A stretch of 45,347 nucleotides of DNA from Pseudomonadales bacterium (GTDB lineage: Bacteria; Pseudomonadota; Gammaproteobacteria; Pseudomonadales; JAHRWD01), in assembly GCA_016763075.1 (NCBI GenBank), contig JAESUM010000012.1:1-45347 (forward strand), given 5' to 3'. Shown piece by piece: positions 25,186 through 34,065 of this stretch. The first letter of the stretch is position 1; the number at the start of each line of letters is the position of its first letter. The notes beneath the pieces are model-generated. The model made no database searches. It was not told the origin of the DNA and was given only the letters and a program-made list of their open reading frames with translations. Both the position numbers and the translations under genes were made by a program.

Positions 25186-25627
25186 ACCAAACATAATAAA
25201 TTACGGGGTTGCGTTAAGCGCAGCATTGACGGGTTTTCGCGATCAATAGCCGCGTTTATTCAGGCGAGTAGTCATAAAATATAGATGCGTCACCAGGGAC
25301 GGCGCCGCTAATAGCGACAAGTTAAACAAACTACAACCATACTAAATCCCAAAGGAATTTTAGCTGATTAACATTTATTTTAGAAAAAACTCAACGGATT
25401 AGGTTTGTAAATTCAGCATCGAAAGATGCTGAATTAATTTCGCATACATGGAAGATAAGAGACCATAAAACTACACGGATACCCTTTTATATAAGTTTAG
25501 AAAGCAGTAAAGTTTAACTATATTTGAATACCAAAAATAGTTTTCCTGCCGCCATTTTCAGGTTTTTTGAACCATATCTATTACGAAAACCGCCACATAA
25601 AAACCTACTTTACTAACCAGCGCTGCC
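25186..25627. other. Intergenic region between convergent genes
   Basis: It is 442 bases, AT-rich, with no ORF of note. It carries the perfect stem-loop at 25410-25435 between the converging MAPEG and oxidoreductase genes. Confidence 0.55.
25410..25435. repeat. Perfect 11-bp stem-loop with GAAA tetraloop
   Basis: AATTCAGCATC and GATGCTGAATT flank GAAA (plus strand), a stable GNRA-type loop. On the minus strand the loop is TTTC. Neither side is followed by a strong T-run. It may be a bidirectional terminator or an RNA stability element between convergent genes. Confidence 0.75.
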
Positions 25628-26752
25628 TTACAAACTTGGGTTTATTAGATATTTTTTACCTGTAGTGGCTTGGGCATATTCTTTAATCGCATCGACTGAA
25701 AGAACATCAATAAGAGATATTTCTTGAGTGTAACTGCTAGCAAAGGTTGTAGTAATCTCGTTGGCAACCCGCTGGCGTAATTCACCAAATCGTTGCATGC
25801 CCATTCTTCCAATGAATGGCGTCAATAACCAACCCCCTACTCCCCAGCACATACCAAATTCACGATTAATAACCGTTGGAGATCTGTCCAAGCTTCCGTA
25901 CAAATACACTTGTTTATAGGTTGATGAACCGTAACGGCTATATTCAGTTGCCGTTGCGTTTGCAGCAGCTTCCATCGCGAACAATATTTGGTCGGTTAGT
26001 TGCCCACCGCCGGTTGCATCAAATGCTATGGTTGCGCCAGTTGTGATCAACGCTTCTGTCAGGTCATGAGTGAATAAGGCCTGCGAAGAGTCGCATACAT
26101 GTATTGCGCCAAGTGCTTTTAGTTGCTGCGCCTGCTCCGGCCTACGCACAATATTTACCAACTGAACGTCATCAGCCAAACAAATTTTGACCAACATTTG
26201 ACCTAAGTTTGAAGCAGCTGCGGTGTGTACCAGTGCACTGTGGTTTTCCATTTTCATGGTTTCAACCATGCTGAGTGCAGTTAATGGGTTAACAAAAGAA
26301 GACCCCGCCTGTTTTGGCATGGTCCCTTCGTTCATTACCAAACAGGCATTGGCGGGCAAACAACGATACTGCGAGTACATTTCGCCGCCGGCTACTCCAA
26401 CGGTTTTTCCTAACAAGGCTTCTGCCCCGTCGCCAGCTGCTATCACTACCCCGGCTCCTTCGTTGCCAACCGGTAATGATTCATCTAAACGAGCTTTCAT
26501 GGCCGCCATGCGGGCCTGCGGGATATCAATAGTCACCACTTTGTCATCACCAGAGCCTGTCACTCTCGCCGTGTTTACATCGGCTGGGCCTATTAGCAGC
26601 CCTAAATCGGAGGGGTTAATAGGTGATGCTTCAATTCTAATGAGCACTTCGCCTGGTTTAGGCTGCGGCACTGACACTTCGACAATAGATAACTCCAATT
26701 TTCCAGCACGGGTAACGGTGGATCTAATTTGTTTAGCAAACTGATGAGTCAT
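25628..26752 (-). CDS. MDR-family NAD(P)-dependent oxidoreductase (quinone reductase-like)
   Basis: This medium-chain dehydrogenase/reductase has 374 residues. The N-terminal GroES-like domain shows PKPGEVLIRIEASPINPSDLGLLIG and LPVGNEGAGVVIAAGDG. The cofactor domain has ALVHTAAASNLGQMLVKIC, a non-classical AAxxLG nucleotide-binding turn. The catalytic zinc ligands of alcohol dehydrogenases are missing, so it fits the zinc-free quinone oxidoreductase or enoyl reductase branch. The substrate is unknown. An insert around residues 62-82 (TARVTGSGDDKVVTIDIPQA) is longer than in typical quinone reductases. It lies downstream of gloA on the same strand, separated by 80 bases. Confidence 0.82.
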   Translation of the reverse strand: MTHQFAKQIRSTVTRAGKLELSIVEVSVPQPKPGEVLIRIEASPINPSDLGLLIGPADVNTARVTGSGDDKVVTIDIPQARMAAMKARLDESLPVGNEGAGVVIAAGDGAEALLGKTVGVAGGEMYSQYRCLPANACLVMNEGTMPKQAGSSFVNPLTALSMVETMKMENHSALVHTAAASNLGQMLVKICLADDVQLVNIVRRPEQAQQLKALGAIHVCDSSQALFTHDLTEALITTGATIAFDATGGGQLTDQILFAMEAAANATATEYSRYGSSTYKQVYLYGSLDRSPTVINREFGMCWGVGGWLLTPFIGRMGMQRFGELRQRVANEITTTFASSYTQEISLIDVLSVDAIKEYAQATTGKKYLINPSL

Positions 26753-26832
26753 TGATCACACCTACTTTGGTTAAATTTGATCACAAGCCTGGCATAGAAG
26801 TAAGGTTTAAAGCGCTCTGCTACCGCACGCGC

Positions 26833-27213
26833 TCAGCGACTTAACAATTCAATCATATAACCGTCAGGGTCTTTAACGAACGCCAGCACGGTTGTGCCGT
26901 GTGCCATTGGGCCGGGTTCCCGAACAATTAAACCACCTGCTTCGCGAATGCGGTCACAGGCTTTGTATACGTCATCTACACCAATGGCGATGTGACCGTA
27001 GGCATTGCCGATTTCGTATTCGCTGGTATCCCAGTTGTGGGTGAGTTCTAGCACGGTGTTGGATTGCTCTTCGCCATAACCGACGAAGGCGAGTGTGAAA
27101 CGGCCTTCCGGAAAATCTGTTTTCCGAAATAACTCCATGTTTAGAACGTCTTGGTAGAAGCTGAGCGAGCGATCTAAATCAGTCACTCGAAGCATGGTAT
27201 GAAGTAGTCGCAT
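26833..27213 (-). CDS. gloA: Lactoylglutathione lyase (glyoxalase I)
   Basis: This glyoxalase I isomerises the methylglyoxal-glutathione hemithioacetal to S-lactoylglutathione, detoxifying methylglyoxal. It has 126 residues from ATG 27213, with GGGGAA upstream; an earlier in-frame codon at 27225 adds four unlikely residues. Metal ligands of the Ni-type bacterial enzyme are visible: His5 (RLLHTMLRV), a Glu in NTVLELTHNW, His in YGHIAIGV and the closing Glu in GYMIELL. In Pseudomonas this gene also neighbours argG. It lies 94 bases after argG, with an inverted repeat between. Confidence 0.95.
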   Translation of the reverse strand: MRLLHTMLRVTDLDRSLSFYQDVLNMELFRKTDFPEGRFTLAFVGYGEEQSNTVLELTHNWDTSEYEIGNAYGHIAIGVDDVYKACDRIREAGGLIVREPGPMAHGTTVLAFVKDPDGYMIELLSR

Positions 27214-27248
27214 GGTGTTCCCCAATTATTATTGTTTAGAGTTTTTTT

Positions 27249-27285
27249 AGGCCGTTGCTAAAAGGTGACCCCATCAGCACGGCCT
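27249..27285. repeat. Inverted repeat between argG and gloA
   Basis: AGGCCGT (27249-27255) pairs with ACGGCCT (27279-27285), and inner GCT (27257-27259) pairs with AGC (27276-27278). On the minus strand it follows the argG stop but the run after it is A, not T. It is therefore a poor terminator in that direction and perhaps an attenuating or processing hairpin. Confidence 0.5.
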
Positions 27286-27306
27286 TATTCTTTTCTATAA
27301 AAGCTT

Positions 27307-28524
27307 CTATTTAAAGCTACGGCCTTTAGATGCAGCAATACGCATTCTTAACGCATTGAGTTTAATAAACCCTGCAGCATCGGCTTGGTTGTATGCGCCT
27401 GCGTCGTCTTCAAAGGTTGCCATGGATTCGTCGAATAAGCTGTCGTCGGACTGACGACCGACGACCATAACGTTACCTTTGTAGAGTTTTAGGCGAACGG
27501 TGCCGTTAACGTGTTTTTGGGTTTCATCAATCATGGCTTGCATGGCGGTACGTTCGGGCGACCACCAATAGCCGTTATAAATGAGTGATGCATAACGAGG
27601 CATCAGGTCGTCTTTTAGGTGAGCCACTTCGCGGTCTAGTGTGATGGATTCAATCGCACGGTGGGCTTTTAGCAAAATGGTTCCACCGGGGGTTTCGTAG
27701 CAGCCACGGGCTTTCATACCTACGTAGCGGTTTTCTACGATATCGGTTCGGCCAATGCCGTTGTCGCCACCCACTTTGTTGAGGTACCGAAGCAGCTCTG
27801 CGGGTGTCATGGGTTTGCCGTCAATCGCAGCCGCATCGCCATTTGCAAAGCTGATATCCATATAGGTGGCTTGGTCTGGTGCATTTTCTGGCGATACGGA
27901 CCACAACCACATTGATTCTTCTGGCTCTGCCCATGGGTCTTCTAAAATATCGCCCTCATAAGAGATGTGCAGAAGGTTGGCGTCCATTGAATAAGGGGAT
28001 TTATTGCCGCGTTTTTTCTCAACCGGGATATTTCTTTCGGTGCAGTATGCAAGCAGCGTGTCCCTTGATGTGAGATCCCATTCGCGCCAGGGCGCAATTA
28101 CCTGAATACCGGGTGCCAGTGCATATGCGCCAAGCTCGAATCGCACCTGGTCGTTACCTTTTCCTGTGGCTCCGTGAGAGATCGCATCAGCACCGGTTTC
28201 TTCAGCGATTTCTACCAAACGCTTGGCAATTAACGGCCGCGCTATAGAAGTACCTAATAGGTATTCGCCTTCGTAAATGGTGTTTGCGCGGAACATTGGG
28301 AAGACAAAATCAGCTACATATTCTTCGCAGAGGTCTTCAATGTAGATCTCTTTAATACCCATTGCTTCGGCTTTTGCGCGGGCAGGTTCTACCTCTTCGC
28401 CTTGGCCAATATCAGCGGTGAAGGTAACGACTTCACAATCATAGGTTTCCTGTAACCAGGTGACGATTACGGAGGTATCTAACCCGCCTGAATAGGCAAG
28501 CACGACTTTATTGATATCTGACAT
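27307..28524 (-). CDS. argG: Argininosuccinate synthase
   Basis: This ligase joins citrulline and aspartate with ATP in arginine biosynthesis. It has 405 residues from ATG 28524; the open frame reaches further up but homologues start near [18 protein letters not shown]. The ATP P-loop is AYSGGLDTS at about 9-17. Also seen are [16 protein letters not shown], the citrulline/aspartate region, and IAPWREW. The type I length is normal. GGGG lies about 9-12 bases before ATG. It is part of the Pseudomonas-like cluster gloA-argG-motY-rnt. Confidence 0.97.
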   Translation of the reverse strand: MSDINKVVLAYSGGLDTSVIVTWLQETYDCEVVTFTADIGQGEEVEPARAKAEAMGIKEIYIEDLCEEYVADFVFPMFRANTIYEGEYLLGTSIARPLIAKRLVEIAEETGADAISHGATGKGNDQVRFELGAYALAPGIQVIAPWREWDLTSRDTLLAYCTERNIPVEKKRGNKSPYSMDANLLHISYEGDILEDPWAEPEESMWLWSVSPENAPDQATYMDISFANGDAAAIDGKPMTPAELLRYLNKVGGDNGIGRTDIVENRYVGMKARGCYETPGGTILLKAHRAIESITLDREVAHLKDDLMPRYASLIYNGYWWSPERTAMQAMIDETQKHVNGTVRLKLYKGNVMVVGRQSDDSLFDESMATFEDDAGAYNQADAAGFIKLNALRMRIAASKGRSFK

Positions 28525-28836
28525 TGGAGGTAACCCCTTTTCTAAAACTTGAACAAACAACGGAACCACTGAAAAATACTACGAAGCAGCACTACAGCAA
28601 AGGGGGCATTTTATAGAATTGGCGAGCAGATACCAGCGGCTATCGCGCGGATGGGTGGCAATCTTTTTAGGAATGTTCGGCTGGGCAGCCAATAGGCACT
28701 TAATACACCGCTGAGTAACGCTTATTGTTAGCGGTTTGAGGCAGTGCTTGACGCTAAAATTACCAACGCTGATGATTGGCGCAGCTCAAATCCAGTTTCA
28801 ATCTCAATCTAGCCTAAAACCCAGTAAGCTGGCTAG
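28525..28836. other. Intergenic region upstream of argG
   Basis: It is 312 bases between argG and the 3' end of motY, holding the argG promoter. A weak CCAG-CTTA-CTGG hairpin followed by GTTTTAG lies on the minus strand close to the motY stop and may end motY transcription. I see no gene. Confidence 0.45.
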
Positions 28837-29774
28837 CTATGAGTCTTCAAGCAGACCGGAGCCTTCAATTTCATCGTCATCAACCATTTCTTCAACCGGT
28901 ACTTTATCTAAGCGGATGGTGACTCGGCGGTTTTTAGCACGGTTTGCAGCATTGGTATTTTTTGCTAGTGGGTAATGCTGGCCGTGATAACGTGTGCTGA
29001 TCAGCTCGTCTGGGACTCCGGCACTCACTAAGTACGCCAACACCGTTTCAGCGCGGTTTTTAGAGAGTTCGACATTTTTTACTTTACGACCAACGTCATC
29101 GGTGTAGCCATCGATATACACCTCGTTGACTTCTCTATCGCCTTTCATATAAATGGCGACAAGGTCTAAAAGCTCCATGGCATCTTCGTCTAACACGAAC
29201 TTACCGGAATCAAAATGTATTTTAGAACGTGAAATTTGATCAAAGTTGGTGGGCAACAAGTTGACCAAGCAGCGGCGGTAATCCTGAAAGGCATTTCTAA
29301 AATTCACCGGCTGCAGACCAACCTGAATTTTCTCTGATTCGAGAAATTAGAAGAGCGTGTGAACAGCGGAGCATTACCAGAAGCCAATTCTGACAGTAGT
29401 TTCTCTGACATCTTCTCATCTAAAATAACCGGGTAGCCACGATACTTAGCCCGGGTCACTGCTACAAAGCCCAAATCACGCTGGTAATTGCCGCGTTTCC
29501 ACATCGGTGTTTCAATCTTTATGGATGCTTTTCCCGGTGCCATTAGGTTTTTTTCAGGGTCGAGATAAAACCTTGGGGTCTCGCCTGCCCTTGCGTCAAA
29601 TACGGCTCTGCCAAAATCGGGTATGGGTTGTTCAAGCCTGCATTCAAAAATTGAGCTTGAAACCTGCCAAACAGCCGTATCCATCCGGGGTTTCCAGATA
29701 GACGCTTGCGCAAACGCAGTTACAGCGCCAAGCAAGGTAGCCAGTACAAGTTGGTTCGATGTCGATATTTTCAT
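28837..29774 (-). pseudogene. motY: Sodium-driven flagellar motor protein MotY, split by a -1 frameshift
   Basis: Two overlapping frames together make one MotY. The first (29774-29304) has a signal peptide (LVLATLLGAVTAFAQA) and the MotY N-domain (SSIFECRLEQPIPDFGRAVF). The second (ending 28837) has the domain joint and an OmpA-like peptidoglycan-binding domain (IHFDSGKFVLDEDA, IDGYTDDVGRKVKN, LSKNRAETVLAYL, NRRVTIRL). At the A-run 29328-29331 a -1 shift changes SNQRKF to SNQRKIQVGLQPVNFRNAF, which fits MotY across the joint, giving about 312 residues (Vibrio MotY is about 293). MotY forms the T-ring around the stator. Causes may be one lost A (mutation or sequencing error) or frameshifting during translation. 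The gene is otherwise free of damage. In Pseudomonas pyrC separates motY and rnt; here it does not. Confidence 0.85.
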
Positions 29775-29963
29775 CAGCGCCTTGATCGATTACTAAAGAT
29801 AGTTTATTGACTACCTATTTGATCGGCGGGTTGTCGCAAATCTTTAGGTCGATACGCGGGATTTATAGGTATATTTCAGGGATGGACTGCACAGACGCTC
29901 TTTAGCAACGGGCCCGATTCAGGTAGGATTCAGGATCGACTCTAATTTGAACAGGGAATCCCC

Positions 29964-30593
29964 TTGAACAGCGACAACCCAAGCCCGATCAATAACCGTT
30001 TCCGAGGTTTCCTACCTGTCGTGGTAGATGTTGAAACCGGCGGCTTCGATCATAAAAAAGATGCTTTACTGGAAGTGGGTGCGGTGATTATCGCAATGGA
30101 TGCCAAAGGTGAGCTGTACCCGGATAAGACCATGTTTTATCGGATAGAGCCGTTTCCGGGCGCAAACATTGAAGAGTCAGCGTTGGAGTTCACGGGCATT
30201 GACCCGTTTCATCCGTTTCGCATGGCAGAGATTGAGGAAGACGCGCTACCGGAGTTGTTTTCAGAAATCCGCCAGGCTAAGAAATTCAATAACTGCAGTC
30301 GTGCAGTGCTGGTTGGCCACAATGCAGCCTTTGACCATAATTTCTTATTTGCTGCGGCTGACCGCTGTAATATTAAACGGAACCCGTTTCATCCGTTTTC
30401 GATGTTCGACACGGTTTCGCTGGCGGCACTGGCTTATGGCCAAACGGTATTGGCTAAATCATGCATTGAAGCGGGTATTGAGTTTGATAACGACAAAGCC
30501 CACAGCGCCAAATATGACGCGGTAAAAACCGCTGAGCTGTTTTGCATCATCATGAACCGCTGGAAGTTCATGTCTGACAATTGCCCTAGCTAG
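29964..30593 (+). CDS. rnt: Ribonuclease T
   Basis: This DEDDh 3'-5' exoribonuclease matures tRNA (CCA end turnover), 5S and 23S rRNA. It has 209 residues. Motifs are D22/E24 in VVVDVETGGFD, the second Asp in VGHNAAFDHNFL, and the last His and Asp in KAHSAKYDAVKT. Start is TTG (29964) with AGGGAA about eight bases upstream. The FHPF segments around 83 and 140 are typical of RNase T. Divergent from motY. Confidence 0.96.
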   Translation: MNSDNPSPINNRFRGFLPVVVDVETGGFDHKKDALLEVGAVIIAMDAKGELYPDKTMFYRIEPFPGANIEESALEFTGIDPFHPFRMAEIEEDALPELFSEIRQAKKFNNCSRAVLVGHNAAFDHNFLFAAADRCNIKRNPFHPFSMFDTVSLAALAYGQTVLAKSCIEAGIEFDNDKAHSAKYDAVKTAELFCIIMNRWKFMSDNCPS

Positions 30594-30678
30594 GGCTGCT
30601 CGACTAATATCACGCTCCTAACGCCATCAAGCTAACTCCGCCTAATTAACACCACCAACCAGCATTCAAACACCCCAC

Positions 30679-30703
30679 AAAACTAAGCCGGGTTAAACCG
30701 GCT
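30679..30703 (-). terminator. Rho-independent terminator of gor
   Basis: On the minus strand AGCCGG-TTTAAC-CCGGCT, a perfect 6-bp GC-rich stem, is followed by TAGTTTTGT. The TAA stop of gor lies in the loop. Confidence 0.7.
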
Positions 30704-32045
30704 CCCGCATCGTTACAAACTCTTCCGCTGCTGTCGGGTGAATACCTATCGTGCTATCGAGCACCTTTTTGGTGATACCCATTTTCATGGCGGCAGCTAA
30801 CCCTTGAACAATCTCCCCTGCCTCGGCACCCACCATGTGCAAACCGACTACTTTGTCGCTTTGCTTATCGACCAATATTTTCATTAGGGTTTTTTCATCG
30901 CTGCCACTGAGCGTGTGCTTCATGTGGGTAAAGGTAGAAAGAAACACGTCTACTTCTGCATATTTTTGTTCGGCTTGCTGCTGGGTTAAACCTACGGTGC
31001 CAATGCTTGGCTGACAAAAAACTGCGGTTGGAATGTTACTGTAGTCAACCGTGTCGTCGGTGCCCGAATATAGGTTTTTCGCCAATGTCATACCTTGAGC
31101 GAGCGCAACCGGGGTTAACGCTGGGGTTCCAATCACGTCGCCTAAAGCGTAAATGGAGGGCTCTGTGGTTTGAAAATGGTCATTAGCTTGAATGGTGCCA
31201 TTACCATTTAGCGCAACATTTACTGTATCTAGCCCTAGCCCATCGACCAAAGGTTTACGCCCTGTGGCATATAAAATGGTATCTGCAACAATGACTTCGC
31301 CGTTATTTAAAAACGCTGAAAGAGAACCATCGGGGTTCTTTTCTACCCGTTCTATATCGGTATTAAAGTGTAGGTTGATGCCTTTTTTCTTTAACTCTTG
31401 CGCTACAAAATTTTGCACGTCTGGGTCAAATCCGCGCAAAAACAGTGGCCCGCGATAGAGCTGGTGGGTTTGTGCACCCAGCCCGTTAAAGATTCCGGCA
31501 AACTCAACGGCGATGTAACCGCCACCCACCACCAGCGCACGTTTTGGAAACTGGTCAAGATAAAACACTTCGTTGGAGCTAATCACGTGCTCGCGGCCCG
31601 GAAACTCCGGAATAAACGGCCAACCGCCGGTCGCAATCAAAATACGCTCGCAGCTGTAGGTTTTCCCGTTTACCTCAACTGAATGTGGGCCAGTGATGGT
31701 GGCTTTGCCGTCAATCAAGGTTGCACCGGCGTTACTCAGTAAATTTCGATAAATACCCTGTAACCGGTCGATCTCGGTGGTTTTGTTATCCCGCAGGGTT
31801 TCCCAATTAAATTGAGCCGGCTCAACGGTCCAACCAAAACCGGCGGCTTCATGCATATCTTCGGCGTAGTGAGAGGCGTACACGAATAGTTTTTTGGGCA
31901 CGCAGCCTACGTTCACGCAGGTCCCACCAGGGTAGCGCTCTTCTGCCACCACTACGCGTGCGCCCAGGCTTGCCGCAATTCGGCTAGCTCGCACACCACC
32001 GGAGCCTGCGCCAATTACAAATAGATCTACGTCATAGTGACTCAT
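30693..32045 (-). CDS. gor: Glutathione-disulfide reductase
   Basis: This FAD flavoenzyme reduces glutathione disulfide with NADPH; 450 residues. FAD motif [17 protein letters not shown] (12-28), redox cysteines C43 and C48 in [18 protein letters not shown] motif [14 protein letters not shown], second FAD motif YALGDV, and the C-terminal active His in [11 protein letters not shown]. It supports the glutathione used by the nearby glyoxalase. The Arg pair that contacts the NADPH 2'-phosphate is in the expected region ([12 protein letters not shown]). The terminator hairpin includes its stop codon. Confidence 0.96.
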   Translation of the reverse strand: MSHYDVDLFVIGAGSGGVRASRIAASLGARVVVAEERYPGGTCVNVGCVPKKLFVYASHYAEDMHEAAGFGWTVEPAQFNWETLRDNKTTEIDRLQGIYRNLLSNAGATLIDGKATITGPHSVEVNGKTYSCERILIATGGWPFIPEFPGREHVISSNEVFYLDQFPKRALVVGGGYIAVEFAGIFNGLGAQTHQLYRGPLFLRGFDPDVQNFVAQELKKKGINLHFNTDIERVEKNPDGSLSAFLNNGEVIVADTILYATGRKPLVDGLGLDTVNVALNGNGTIQANDHFQTTEPSIYALGDVIGTPALTPVALAQGMTLAKNLYSGTDDTVDYSNIPTAVFCQPSIGTVGLTQQQAEQKYAEVDVFLSTFTHMKHTLSGSDEKTLMKILVDKQSDKVVGLHMVGAEAGEIVQGLAAAMKMGITKKVLDSTIGIHPTAAEEFVTMREPV

Positions 32046-32285
32046 AATACTTCTCTTCTTTTGGGTGGCTTGCCTAAACAGCTTGGCAACAAGGTGGTTG
32101 GTTTGACAGGTTCAAATGGGTTTTGTACTTTAATGACAAGTTCACAATCAAACAATAACATTCTATAGAGACACGCGCGCACGCGACATTGTTACACTCT
32201 CATACAAATAAATATTCAATACAGCAGTTTGGGTAGCGCGTAGGGTTTCTTCCAACAAAAAGCTGCATCGCAGCGGGTGAAAACA

Positions 32286-32714
32286 ATGACAAACGATGAA
32301 ATGAGCGTACTGATCCGTAAGCATTTGCCGCCAGCCATTAAGCTGATCGGTGGCGATATTATCGAGATAGACCAAGAAGCCGGCGAAGTGCAGATGTCGT
32401 TTATTATTGGAGAAGAGTTTTGCCACTCTAAAGTCATTGTTCAGGGTGGCTATGTCAGCGCAATGTTAGACGCCTGTATGGCGCACGCTGCATCGACCCA
32501 TTCTGGTTTAACCAAAAGTGCATCAACGCTGGAATTAAAGGTGAGCTTTTTAGGTGCCTCTAACCCTGGGACATTTCGTGGTGTCGGGCGGGTAGTACGA
32601 ATGGGTCGCTCGATCGCTTATACCGAGGCCAGCTTGTTTAATGAAGCCGAAGTAGAAGTTGCACGCAGTAGCTCAACGGTGAAGCTAATACCAAGCAAAC
32701 CTCGAGACTCTTAG
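32286..32714 (+). CDS. Hotdog-fold thioesterase, PaaI-like
   Basis: This single hotdog-domain protein has 142 residues from ATG 32286. An earlier GTG (32277) is in frame, but GGTGA six bases before the ATG favours the later start. The helix segment GGYVSAMLDACMAHAA is the PaaI family signature, with the catalytic Asp in LDACM, and AYTEASLFNEAEVEVARSSSTVKLI closes the fold. Such enzymes hydrolyse acyl-CoA or aryl-CoA thioesters; the substrate is not evident. Divergent from gor, alone. Confidence 0.82.
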   Translation: MTNDEMSVLIRKHLPPAIKLIGGDIIEIDQEAGEVQMSFIIGEEFCHSKVIVQGGYVSAMLDACMAHAASTHSGLTKSASTLELKVSFLGASNPGTFRGVGRVVRMGRSIAYTEASLFNEAEVEVARSSSTVKLIPSKPRDS

Positions 32715-32785
32715 TATTTGGCTAACTAGTGTTTAGCTGATTAGCGATTGGAGGGTTCGCTGCTGGACGATTCGCTGCTGAGCAA

Positions 32786-33145
32786 TTAGCTATCGGCAGC
32801 TGCCGCTGATGGCACTTTTCGTTTTTGCACAAAGTAGCGCAGCAATACCAAGCTCCAAAATACCGCCAGTAGTATGGCCATTGGTTTAATGTGGATGAGC
32901 GCCTCTTGCGGTGTTGTCATTACACTTTGAACCAGCCCAACTACTGCCGCCGGTGCCCAGTATGCAACTTCAACATCTATAACGTGCCAGGGCGCTAACA
33001 AAAATGCAGCAACAATAGATAACATTAACTTAACTATCAAATAGTTACGGAACTTACCGAACAAGTTACGCAAGAAATAAATAAAACCCAAAGTACAGAC
33101 AATATACCCAAACCACCCCAGCAAATAGCCGCCGAATCCGATCAT
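32786..33145 (-). CDS. Small conserved membrane protein next to ycgN
   Basis: This 119-residue protein has three to four predicted membrane segments (about 5-25, 38-54, 63-78 and 86-104) and a short basic C-terminus. I do not recognise its family. It lies 16 bases downstream of ycgN in the same direction, so it is probably co-transcribed. Alternating tryptophan and glycine at the N-terminus (GYLLGWFGYIV) suggests a tightly packed bundle. No function is assigned. Confidence 0.65.
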   Translation of the reverse strand: MIGFGGYLLGWFGYIVCTLGFIYFLRNLFGKFRNYLIVKLMLSIVAAFLLAPWHVIDVEVAYWAPAAVVGLVQSVMTTPQEALIHIKPMAILLAVFWSLVLLRYFVQKRKVPSAAAADS

Positions 33146-33161
33146 AACGTCACGCCGTTAT

Positions 33162-33605
33162 TCATAGCTCAACCCAATCTATAATGTGCTCTTCCCAGCT
33201 ATCTGGATCAATAAGGTTTTCTGAAATCGATTGCCCCTGCACCGAGTGGCCGGTGTCATGCACCCCCTCATCAGAACCACAAACCAATGGGTGCCAGTCG
33301 GCTAGCTCACCGGTTTGTTCAAGCACTTTGTAGGAACAGGTGCGCGGCAACCACGTAAGCTCTCGCACTAGCTTTGGTGTTAGCTGAAGGCATTGCGGCA
33401 CTTTAATTGAACGATTCTCGTATTGCGTACAGCGGCACGTTTGTGGGTCGCTGTAGCGGCATACAATTTTTGTGATTGCGATATCGCCGGTGTCTTCATC
33501 TTCTAGCTTTTGCAGGCAGCACTGACCGCAGTTGTCGCAAATTGATTCCCACTCGGTGGGGCTCATTTGCTCAAGAGATTTAGTCTTCCAAAAAGGTTGT
33601 TCCAT
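33162..33605 (-). CDS. ycgN: YcgN family cysteine-cluster protein (UPF0260)
   Basis: This 147-residue protein has the hallmark CxxCGQCC cluster, CDNCGQCCLQK, near residues 23-30. Further Cys in KIVCRYSDPQTCRCTQY and WLPRTCSY are typical of the YcgN/YkgJ family (proposed zinc- or iron-sulfur-binding). Function unknown. Its length and the ending DPDSWEEHIIDWVEL match E. coli YcgN. It is near ycgL and rnd, an arrangement also found in Pseudomonas and E. coli relatives. Confidence 0.92.
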   Translation of the reverse strand: MEQPFWKTKSLEQMSPTEWESICDNCGQCCLQKLEDEDTGDIAITKIVCRYSDPQTCRCTQYENRSIKVPQCLQLTPKLVRELTWLPRTCSYKVLEQTGELADWHPLVCGSDEGVHDTGHSVQGQSISENLIDPDSWEEHIIDWVEL

Positions 33606-33730
33606 AATTCGCTAGTCTGCGGTGTGCGATTGGTTTTCGTTGAGTAATGGGCCAAAGTAGCAGGCCAGGCAGCGGGGCAAGCAACCAGCTAAGTAGTTAT
33701 ACGCCATGCATGATAAGAGTATGCACCGCG

Positions 33731-33988
33731 CTATTCCGGCGGCACCAACAAACTCTCTATTTTGGGCGGTAGTTGTAAATAATAGCCCTGACTTTGAATC
33801 GATGAGATCACGGTTTCGGGGTCAGCGCGAGCCAGCTTTTGGTCTGGCTTGATCAGCATGGTCATTGCAAGGCTGGGCGCACCAAACATCTCTTTTAAGG
33901 TATCGGGCACATCGGCCAAGCCTTTGGCCTTTTCGACGTAAAGGTACATCTCTTGTTTACGTCCACTTTTGAATATCGAAATAATCAT
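33731..33988 (-). CDS. ycgL: YcgL domain protein (UPF0745)
   Basis: This small 85-residue protein is of the YcgL family. The start IISIFKSGRKQEMYLYVEKAKGLADVPDTL and LLIKPDQKLARADPETVI-like features (MLIKPDQKLARADPETV) are the family core. It is a small single-domain alpha/beta protein of unknown function, almost always next to rnd, as here (77 bases after rnd). Confidence 0.93.
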   Translation of the reverse strand: MIISIFKSGRKQEMYLYVEKAKGLADVPDTLKEMFGAPSLAMTMLIKPDQKLARADPETVISSIQSQGYYLQLPPKIESLLVPPE

Positions 33989-34065
33989 GATTTTTGCATG
34001 TTCACTTAACGGGTTTTATTGGAAGTTTTGGTAGAGCGGGCCACCGGTTGATGCTCGGTCGGGGC

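Noticed and set aside
28736-28975. 79-codon plus-strand frame overlapping the motY end
   Set aside because: Serine-rich shadow of the antisense OmpA-domain coding sequence.
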